The position numbers were made by a program, and so were the translations under genes. Shown here piece after piece: positions 15,001 to 24,800 of a stretch of DNA of 26,786 nucleotides (position 1 is its first letter; the number at the start of each line of letters is the position of its first letter). The notes beneath the pieces are model-generated. The model saw nothing but the letters and a program-made list of their open reading frames with translations. It did no database searches and was not told where the DNA came from. The DNA comes from a virus. The DNA is taken from IMG/VR virus record IMGVR_UViG_3300009182_000278, positions 1-26,786 of that record; one strand, written 5' to 3'.

Positions 15001-15789
15001 ACGATAGTTTCAGAATATAGATCGATGAATCAAATTCTGAATAATTTAAATTATTTTCTTCCTGGTCAGATTTTTTATACAGAATTAGATAAAAAATTCT
15101 ATCGATTAACTAATAATAACACTCTAGAAACCGTCAATGGTTACAAAGCGTCTTTTGGTAGGCAAAGTCTATATTTTCAATATAGACACAATAGTCCAGA
15201 AAGTAGAAGGATTGATCCAGGAACATCTAATGTTATTGATGTATATGTTTTGACATCCTCGTATGAAAAAGCATATAGAAATTGGATATCAGATACTAGT
15301 GGAACTATGATCAAACCAATAGAACCATCAAGTATTGATTTAGCGACACAATTTGCGTCATTGAATGATATTAGAAGTGTGTCTGACACTATGATTTTTC
15401 ATAGTGCAGTTTTTAAACCATTGTTTGGGTTTAAGTCTCCAGAAAATTTGCGGGCTGTGTTTAAAGTTGTCAAAAATCAGTCAATAGAAACTAGTGATAA
15501 TGATATCAAGACTTCTGTTGTGAATGCAATTAATAATTATTTTGATATAGCTAATTGGGATTTTGGTGAAACTTTTTATTTTAGTGAATTGGCTGCGTAT
15601 TTGCATCAAGTTTTGGTTCCTAATATATCATCTATTATCATTGTTCCAGCAAACTCAAGTTTGACTTTTGGTCACTTATATCAAATTAATTCAGAACCAA
15701 ATGAAATTTTTATAAATGCAGCGACTGTTGAAAATGTGGAAATTATTACTGCATTGACAGCATCCCAATTGAATGTGTTCATTAAATAA
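12010..15789 (+). CDS. gp6: Baseplate wedge protein gp6 with an inserted Ig-like domain
   Basis: The N-terminus is unmistakably gp6-like: DFTSYDFETLRKSMIDYLR, DFTESSEYVALIDLIAF, then GQSLAFRTDLNARENFIDTA and SILKLARLVGYNPKRN (residues about 27-118). gp6 dimers form the ring that holds the wedges together and pass the contraction signal to gp25. The central beta-rich part contains DQIDLIFGDGVF (near 337-348) and GEDYNILPFTSFSNVVKVKS (near 433-452), as in J-like wedge proteins. Total length is 1259 against 660 in T4. Part of the excess is an Ig-like domain at 588-677, with further extra segments at about 690-1130. The C-terminus (about 1150-1259) resembles the gp6 end with FSELAAYLHQVLVPN. The start has a weak leader and a late promoter element upstream. 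Confidence 0.93.
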   Translation: MAINKRQNSLLAAENWKKIYQTFQDADFTSYDFETLRKSMIDYLRINYPEDFNDFTESSEYVALIDLIAFMGQSLAFRTDLNARENFIDTAERRDSILKLARLVGYNPKRNIPASGFLKVDSISTTETIYDSNGFNLSNLLIYWDDKNNVNWLEQFGSVINAALVSSQIVGKPGHSQTINSIRTDEYTLNLAPNTTSISQFQALVENGNVNFEVVSSTSLGKSYIYEVPPKPNSLFNLLYKNDSYGNSSNNTGFFVYFKQGELQSQDFSLNDSLPNRTVPVNFTNINQIDVWLYGLSSSGGIQDLWKEVPSTSGVNVIYTKETDKNLYQINTKNNDQIDLIFGDGVFTNIPKGPFRVYFRTGNGLTYKITPNELQNVIIPMTYVSRAGRLETLTLKASLKYTVINASSRETLDDIKQKAPQQYYSQNRMITGEDYNILPFTSFSNVVKVKSINRTSSGISKYLDILDPTGKYSSTNSFGNDGILYKNETTNVFTLNFSNFTNTSKIIYDSVIDNIINSKEFKHFYYENYPSYDLNNHIWNLQTSAAPAVTGYFSLATVENFDLGLPYLPPGISGSFDPIPSTNPNSNLKLTVNNLTKNLGINQTISPFIPIVATGGTKPYSYSISPDLPKGVLMGASTGRISGNPKTTFPVTPYVIAVIDSTGSIATAPFLLSVNSNFVDVPADANTDSRLDSWDIRPEAINASSNFNINYIKKGAIIKFKPAPGNHFDANNNMIPGSTKLVTDKMEIFAGVLDVSGPYNKVSSSGLGPISLSTLVPNGAIVDKIYPVFKNSFFSTFISKMVDLVGEFKNFGVAYNSRYQSWRIITNQNLNIVDDFSLKNEGDYSNTGKDSSWLIRFEASGSNYKVYYRVVEYVFESLSQVAFLKDEKLKIYDPKSGQTINDQITIFKTNSGPDSFAALGADYVWSVYKSPVAADGYMSNSRVLLTYTDSNFDGIPDNPELFAKLVNPKFNPNSKMVYFKTVESNDRFNDYESIKEGTIVSEYRSMNQILNNLNYFLPGQIFYTELDKKFYRLTNNNTLETVNGYKASFGRQSLYFQYRHNSPESRRIDPGTSNVIDVYVLTSSYEKAYRNWISDTSGTMIKPIEPSSIDLATQFASLNDIRSVSDTMIFHSAVFKPLFGFKSPENLRAVFKVVKNQSIETSDNDIKTSVVNAINNYFDIANWDFGETFYFSELAAYLHQVLVPNISSIIIVPANSSLTFGHLYQINSEPNEIFINAATVENVEIITALTASQLNVFIK
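13771..14040 (+). other. Ig-like (He_PIG-type) domain within gp6 (residues 588-677)
   Basis: The segment shows the bacterial putative-Ig pattern: ATGGTKPYSYSISPDLPKGV, then STGRISGNPKTTFP, then YVIAVIDSTGSIATAPFLLS. Its signature is a G-x-x-PYSYSI strand, LP.G, a TG.ISG.P turn, and a closing DS.G..A strand. Such domains usually mediate surface or carbohydrate adhesion. It is bounded by Pro/Ser/Asn-rich linkers (before) and a VPADANTDSRLDSWD stretch (after), consistent with an insertion into the gp6 scaffold. Confidence 0.8.
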
Positions 15790-15804
15790 ATTAGATAATA
15801 TATT

Positions 15805-18800
15805 ATGGCTAATAGGAAAACTTTAGATTTTTTACCAAAAATATTTCAAACTGAAACTAACGAAAAGTTTTTAAACTCTGCATTAGATCAGTTAATAAGT
15901 GATGCTGATTTTAAGAAGATAAACGGGTATATTGGTAGAAAATTTGCCCCGTCATATAAGACTACTGATAGTTATATTTTAGAATCAAGTAAAGAGAGAA
16001 AAAACTATCAACTTGAGCCTAGTGTTGTTGTTTCAGATTCTGACAATATTGAATTTTGTAGCAGCTATTTGGACCTAATAAACAAATTGAAATATTATGG
16101 GGCTATTGTTAATGATCATGATCGACTATTTTCATCAGATTATTATTCGTTTAATGGCCTAATAGACTTTGATAAGTTTGTAAATTTCTCCCAATATTAT
16201 TGGATACCAAATGGTCCTGAACCAGTTTCAATAGGGGAATCTTTAGTTAAATCCCATGAAATATTTAACATAACTAGAAATTCTTTAGATTCTAGTTATA
16301 AGTTCAATGATAGGCAAACTAACAATCCCGAATTGACACTAATGCGAGGGGGTGTCTATAAATTTAAATCCTCCCAGCCAGGTAATAAGTTTTGGATCCA
16401 GACTGAACCTGGCATTTCTGGAGTAAAAAATGCAACACCAACAATCAGTTCACGCAACGTTTTAGGCGTAACAAATAACGGTGAAGATGATGGTGTGACT
16501 GAATTCTTTGTGCCACTAGTTTCCTCACAAGACTACTATTTAAAAATGCCTTTGATCGACACTATTGATTTTGCTATTTCAAATGTAACATTAAATGATC
16601 TTGATGGCGCAGATGTTTCTATATTGGAAACCATTGGTGGGCTTGACGGCATAAAATTAAACCCTGATGGAAAAACCTTTATTTTTCTAACACCAACTAA
16701 AACTGAATTTGACTGGTATTCTAGAAATAGAAATAGTCCAATAGAACCACAATTTAGAACTGGTATTTGGCAAATATCTGTTGATGCAAATCAAACTATC
16801 TCGCTTTTATATATTGCAGACTTTGATATGAATTCTAGGGTTTATGTCAGAAGCGGTGTTACAAATGCTCATAATGAGTTTTTTAAAGATAGTTCGGGGA
16901 AAATTTCCTTAGTACCATCATTGACTGCGCAGCTTGATGTTTTATATTATCAAGACTCAATAGACCCAAATATCTATGGTATAATTAGATTGGTAGATTC
17001 TGATGTTGAGGAAGTAAATGTTGAACAGGACATCATTGGGAAAAAATATTGGACTAGTGGTAATGGAATAGTATTAACCAACGGACTAAAAATTAAATTT
17101 GGTGAATATGTTGTCCCCTCAACTTATGCTAGTAACACTTATATTGTAGATGGTGTTGGGGATAGTATAGTTTTAGTTGATTATTCCAAAATAGTTTGTC
17201 CTGAGCCAAATATTGTTGAATCAATGTCGGGGTTTGATAAATCAAAATATGATGAAAATAAATTAGATGAATCATATTACGGTTCGACAGAACCAGACTA
17301 TATTGTTTCTAATAGAGCAAGCCTAGATTTAAATGCTTGGGCTAGACAAAATTGTTGGTATCATATTTCGGTTCTCGAAGCAGTATCGAAATATACCGGA
17401 AACCCAGTAACTGTGGATCAATCGGTTAGAGCGAAAAGGCCCATCATTGAAATCAATCCAAATATTCAAATGTTTAATAGTGGATCTGTTGGTATAAAAC
17501 CTGTCGATCAAATTGATACTATACATACTAATGCATTTAGTCAGATTCAGCACAGTAAAACTTTGGAAATTTCGGGACTGTCTTTAAAAGTCGGGCAAAG
17601 AGTTTTATTTGCTAACGACAATGATCCAAAAGTAAAAACTCAAGTTTATACAGTTGAGTATGGGATGCAACAGGAGTCAACAGAAGTATCATATTATGAC
17701 ATCATTGGTACTGGTACTATACAAAATAATCCTGTATACCTTGACTTTTCTTCCAAGGAAAGTCCGAGACCATTGGGCAATTATGATTTATATGATTTAG
17801 ATTTAAATTTAGATTATGAATATACTTGGAATGTGGTTGGTAAGGAAGACCTATTAAAGGCAACTGTTGTTGAGGGTCTTGAATTAGCAACGGGTTCTCC
17901 TGATGCAGACGTGACGTCAGTGACTTATCTCGGTGGTAAAATTTATAAAATTCAATTTAAAGCCAAAGTCCCAATAATAAGTTTTACTAAACAAAATGTT
18001 AAAATTAGAATTCCAGGCGGATCATTAAAGATTGCAGGAACAGATACTAAGTTTCTCAGCGAATTGACAATTGGGTCCGGCATCTATGACAACAATGACC
18101 ATTATATTGGATCAGTTACTTCAATCCATTCAGACTCAATAGCTTTCTTAGATGCACATTCTGACAAATTATTATTGAATAGTAAATTCAAAGTTAAAAA
18201 CCCAAAAGTTAGATTAGTTGTGTCTCCAGATCCGCTAGATGTTGCTGAATCAGGTAGTATGGTTGTTGCTACGACTGGGACAAATAGAGGGAATAGTTTC
18301 TGGTTCGACGGGCAAGTATGGAACATGGCTCAGTTAAAGACTTCAAAAAATCAAGCACCATTATTCGATGTATTTGATTCAAATGGTGTTAGCTTTTCCT
18401 CAAAAGATGTTTATCCAAATAGTAATTTTTCTGGAACAAAAATATTTTCTTATAAAATTGGAAATGGCGCTGTTGATTCAATCCTAGGGTTCCCTTTATA
18501 TTATACAAATACCAATTACACTACAGCAGAAATAACATTTGATAATAATTTTGATTCAGATATTTTTAGTTATTCTGTTAGCAATAAAATTTATAAAAAG
18601 AATATATCATCAGGTAATTTGAAGAAAAATATTAATTCTAATAGTTATGCAATGGTTAGCCCCTGGAGCTTGGTTTCTGAAAAGTCAAAACAATATCAGA
18701 TTATAAGTACTGGTTATGATGGCGAATCTAATAATCTTATTATTGACATAACACCCGAAGCTTCAACAAAAGCATCAAATGTCAAAGTATTTTTAAATAA

Positions 18801-21800
18801 TATGCTATTAAGCATGTCTGATTTTAAACTAAAAACAGTTGATTCTATAACGTCGTTGGAAGTTAAAAAGTCTCTTTTAACAGTTGGTGATAAGATTGAT
18901 ATCTTAATTTACAGTAAATCGACTAGCGATCTCGGATATTATCAGGTACCTTTAAATTTAGAATATAATAGTAAAAATACTCCTGTATTGCAACTAAATT
19001 TAGGACAAATTAGAAACCATCTTTTAAAAATTGTGGAAAATGCTAATGAAGGTCTCGAAGCCACTAATGTCAGAGACATGATTGTAAATGGAATAGGCGG
19101 AAACATTCTTCAACAAACAGCTCCAATAATTTATCCAACTTTATTTTTGGTATCTAAGCAAATAAACTTCATTGATTCGTTAGAATATGCTAAACAGGAA
19201 TATACAAAATTCAAAAACAATTTTTTAGAATTAATCACCACCTTAATTGAAAAAAATCAAAAAAACATTACGGTTGATGAGATATTGACGATTATTAATC
19301 AAAACAAAAATGAGTCATTTCCCTGGTATTACAGTGATATGGTTCCATATGGGACTCATAAATTATTTTCTTATAAAATAACCAACTCATCTAAAAAACA
19401 ATATCCAATTGATTCAATATTTGATATTAATAAATTGCAGTCTAGGGCCATCCTTGTGTACTTTAACGATAGACTTCTGACTTATAACAAAGATTATAGT
19501 TTTAGTAAAGTATTACCAACAATTATCATTAAAGATACTGTTGTGTTAACTGTCAATGGTCTATTAGAAATCAAAGAATATGATACGGATAGAAATTTCA
19601 TTCCCGAAACACCAACCAAGTTGGGACTTTATTCTAAATTTGTTCCAGAAATTTTTACAGACTATACTTACCAAATACCAACTGAAGTTATACAAGGACA
19701 TGATGGAAGTATAACTCCAGTTTTTGGAGACTTGAGGGATCAACTGTTATTAGAGTTGGAGCTCAGAATATTTAATAATATTAAGTCAAATGACAAGGCC
19801 AAGACTTTTGATATAAATGAATTTATTCCAGGACAATTTAGAAATGTCGATTATACTTTGGATGAATTTAATAATATATTGTCTAATGGATTTTTAAAAT
19901 GGGTTGGCAATAACAAACTTGAATACTCTACCAATAATTATGCCATTAATGGGGAGTTGTTTTCCTATAATTATAAAACTAGCAAGAACAAACTGACTGA
20001 TCAAAATTTATTAGGTTGGTGGAGGGGAATATATAAATTTTTATATGATACCGATCGTCCACATATTTGTCCTTGGGAAATGCTAGGCATTAGTGAAAAG
20101 CCAGACTGGTGGGATGATACTTATGGGGCTAAACCATACACATCTAATAATAAATTTCTTTGGGATGATTTAGAAAATGGTATTATTAGACAAGGTAACG
20201 ATATTACTATAAATCCAGCATATATTAGGCCAGGTTTATCTAAAATAATACCAGTTGATGATCAAGGAATATTATTACCACCACTTTCAGTCATTGTTTC
20301 TAAATTTAATTCTAATAGAATTACCAGTAGTTATTCTTTTGGCGACTGCGCACCTATAGAAGCAGCTTGGCGTAAGTCAAGTGAATATCCATTTGAACTT
20401 CAAAGAACACTAGCATTAATGAAGCCAGCGTTTTATTTTGGTACACTATTGAATAACAATGTGTACTATATGGATAAAGTGACTAATGAGTATGTAAATG
20501 AACAAAATAATTTACGAATCAGGCCAGATTCTATTAGAATAAATGGAGACACTGACGGCACTGATATTGTTAGAAGTTCTGGGTATTTGAATTTTATACA
20601 TGCACACCTTACTAATTTGGGTGTTGATGCTTCAAATTCTATTAAAAATCTATTACTTGGTGTTGACGTTCAATTAACATATAAAATGTCTGGTTTTTCG
20701 GATAAGAAATACCTAACTATTTTGGCAGAGCAATCCAGTCCATCTAGTACCAATGAGTCTGTGGTACTGCCAGAAGAAAACTATAGTTTATATTTAAATA
20801 ATGGGGTACCAGTCGACACAGCCACTTATAGTGCAGTAATTGTGCAAAAAACAGAGTCTGGATATTCTATTAGTGGATATAACACATCAAGCCCATATTT
20901 TATCATAGTACCAAGTGATCCATCAGCTGGAAATAGTAATACCATTAGTGTTGGTGATTCAAAGGCAATTATTTTTAATGGGTATAAAAAAGAAAAAATA
21001 TTTGTGCCCTATGGTCAAGAATTTGTTAATAAACAACAAGTAGTTGATTTTTTAATTAGTTATCAAAGATATCTAATGTCGTTAGGGTTTATTTTTGAAG
21101 ATTACAATAACGATTTGAAAGAACAACAAAATTGGGTATTGAGTGTAAAAGAGTTTTTATTCTGGGCGCAGAGATTCCTAAGTCCAAAAAGCATACTGGT
21201 ATTAAGTCCTGTTGGATCAAAAATAACCTTTTTATTGACCAATAGCGTTGTTGACGATCTATCCAACAGCAGTTCTGTGTTGGATTTGAATTTCGATCCT
21301 GTCAAAATTGAAACATTATTTGTGTCTAGATTGCCTGGTAAATTTTCAATAGAATCTACGACAGGCGAAACCTTTGGGTTTGTTCAATTAAATCTAATTC
21401 AATTTGAACATGTGTTGATTTTTGATAATACTACAATTTTTAATGATGTGATATATAAACCAGAATTGGGTAATAGGCAATTTAGACTAAGATTGATTGG
21501 TAGTAAAACTAGTGAGTGGGACGGATCCATATATCCACCAGGATTTATTTTTAATAGCGCAAAACTCAATGATTGGCGTGCTGGCAAGGATTATCTGAAA
21601 GGCGATTTGGTCACATTTAAAAATAAATATTATGTAGCAATGCAGCAGGTGTATGCTCAGGATTCCTTCAATATAACTTATTGGAAACAGATTCCCAAAG
21701 CATCTATCAAAACTGGATTATTGCCAAACCTTTCACAAAATGCCTCCAAGTTCAATGAAGTTTATAATATTGATTCTGAGTCCTCTGACAAGCAGTTACG

Positions 21801-24800
21801 CCAACTTGGTGCAAGTTTGATTGGTTATAGATTTAGAAATTATCTAACAGATTTAAATATAGGATTAGATAGTCAGACTAAATTTTATCAAGGATATATT
21901 AAGGACAAGGGAACTAAAAAATCTATCTTTTCTTTATTGTCTGCTAATGTCAACTCTAATAGAGATGTGAGTATTGGTCTTAATGAGGAATGGGCTATAT
22001 TGGTTGGAGAATATGGGGCACAAAATAGCAATGGCCAAATCGAAGTCATAATTGGTAGTTCTTTAATAAATAAAAATGTTTTTGGGTTGATAATTGACCA
22101 GGACCGTTCACTGCCAGAGTTTATTTCAGTCTCGTCTAATAAAACATATTCAGACTCTGTTATTCCTTGGCAAGGATTTTTGGAAAGAACTGATAAAAAA
22201 CGTTATGAAAATGATTTGATCATGGCCGGGTATGTCAATTTAGATGACATTGATCTAACCCTATTTGACATTTCAAAACAGACATTGGATAGAAATATAT
22301 TAAACTCTACTGTTGCTGGGATGCATTTGTGGCTAGCTAAAGATATATTTTATAATTGGCAAGTTTATAGACTTGATGAGTCTAATAATCAAATCAAGTC
22401 TATAGAATATGCATTAGATATGAGGGCGATAGTGACTACAGGTCTAAGAAATGATCTTCAGGCCTATGATACTATTATTATTAAACAGTTTGATTCTGAA
22501 TTAAATGGGATTTATTTAGTTTTAGAAAAAATTGATTCAAATAGATTCTTAATTGAAATAAATCAACAACAAGTAACCTTGTTAAAACAAGGCCCAGTAA
22601 AAGCTGTTGGTTCACTTCTGATATTAAGATCTGTCAGATATCAGAATCTAGAGTCGGTCATTTCAGCATCGTCGTCTTTAAATTGGCCCACTAGGACCAA
22701 AATTTGGTTAGACAGTGATGAGAATAATCAATGGGCATATTATGAAAAGAAACCCACATGGAAGTTTGAAAATAAAGTTAGTTTAGAAATTTCTAATGAT
22801 TCAAAAAGTGTTGGGTACGGGTCCTCAATAGCTGGTAGTCCAAATCAGAAATTTATGGCATCCGGTGCACCTAATAAAAACAATGGTGGTGGTAGAATTC
22901 ATGTCATAACGTCTGTTGATGAAGCTCAAACAATCAATATTATTGATAGTAAAAATGAAAATATTAAAAGCTTGGGATTTAGTTTAGATTTAACTGACAC
23001 TTGCCTAGTGTCTGGAGCTCCTAGATTCAATAATAATATTGGGTCTGTATTAGTTTGTCTATGGGATAAAGAATTAAATCAACATGCTATTACACAGCTT
23101 ATCTATCCACCTCTTGAAGAAACTGCTAGTCTTTTTGGATATAGTGTTAAAGTTTCAACTGATTCAAATATATTATATGTGGGTTCTCCAGGAAACAATG
23201 CGGTTTATAAATATAATCTCAAAATTCCTGATCGATCAGTTACCCAATATATCCCATTAGACTCAAAATTAAAAACTTACAAATTAAATTTTGATAAAAT
23301 TGATTTTAAAAATCTTTCCGTGGATATTGATGGTGAGTTTTTAATATTTGGTATGGATTATTTCATAACTGCTGGTGGAGTTTTTTCACTTAGTGAACAA
23401 CAATTGATAAAATATCAGACCAAAGAAATTAGGCCTAACGAAGCACATACCATTAGAGTAAGGGTATTGCCATATTATGAATATTCTGGGATTAAATTGT
23501 CTGGGGGCAGTCTGGACTCAAAATTTGGACAAGCAATTGATATTAGCAATGATGGCAAAACGGTACTAGTTGGTGCACCTTCAGATTATTTACGAGCATC
23601 TAAACCTACAGGGGCAGCATATGTATTCAAAGAAGATGAATTAACTCAAAAGCTTTTACCAGAACAAATTAATATTAGAGCAAATTTTGGATTTAGTGTC
23701 GCATGTTCATCTGATGGTAACAAGATTTGTGTGTCGGCCCCCAATTACAATAACGACCAAGGCTCTGGCGGCGCAGTTTTTTATTATATTGCCACAAATA
23801 ATCTTTATGGGCTTGGCCAAATTATATCTGGACCAAAATATAAATCTAGTCAAGAATTTGGATATAAAATAAAGCTATTGGAAGATGGTAATTCCTTATT
23901 AGCATCTAGTATACTCGGATCTATTAATATCTACGAAACTGTTGATCAAGAAAACACAATATTTGACAGTAATACTACTAGATTCTGTCAAACTGAAATT
24001 GGAACCGGATCTGTTTATCTATATGAGTCATTAATTCTAGATCCGTCAAAGCAAAATGGAACAATGGTTTTCACAAAAGAATTTAATGAAAAAGACACAA
24101 GACCTGGTGATAGGTTTGGCAGTGATGTGGAAATTACTAAAAATTGTATTTTCATTGGGTCTGACGAAAACAAATCAACAAAAGGTCAAATTGGTCAAAT
24201 TTACAAGTATTCAAACACTTCGGGGTCTAAGACTTGGACAAAAGTGAGAACTAAAGATACTATGGTAGATATTGAATCTATAAATCAAGTCTCATTATTT
24301 GATAGAGACAATAATGTTACATTATCACAGTTTGATTATATTGACCCAGCAAAAGGAAAAATATTAGGTATTGTTGAGCAAGATTTAGATTATAAAACAA
24401 CAATAGATCCGGCAATTTATAGTACAGAAACAGCATCTTCGATGGATGGTGGAAACGACGGAAATCCTGGTTGGACAGTGTCCCAAGTTGGCAAAACTTG
24501 GTGGGACTTATCTAAGGTGAGATACATAAATTATGAGCAGTCAGAATTAACATATAGGCTGAAAACATGGGGACAAACGTTTCCTGGCAGTGAAATACAT
24601 GTTTATGAATGGTTTGAAAGTATGACTCCACCAAGTCAACATGTATCATCAGGTAAACCGGGAATTCCATATATGGAAGACGATAGCGCATATTCTATAG
24701 TCTCTTATGTGAGCCCGCAATCTAAAATAGTTACTGTAAAATATTACTATTGGGTCAGATTGCTTAATGAAATTCCAAAAAGTTCTAACAGATCTATCAG

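Noticed and set aside
15780-15804. Late promoter before the giant gene (AATAAATT and AGATAATA)
   Set aside because: Neither string matches NATAAATA exactly, and the gap of only 15 bases after gp6 suggests co-transcription from the element at 11981.
23687-23872. Plus-strand open frame in a second reading frame over FG-GAP repeats 5 and 6
   Set aside because: The giant protein frame through this stretch carries regular FG-GAP motifs; the alternative frame is short and featureless.
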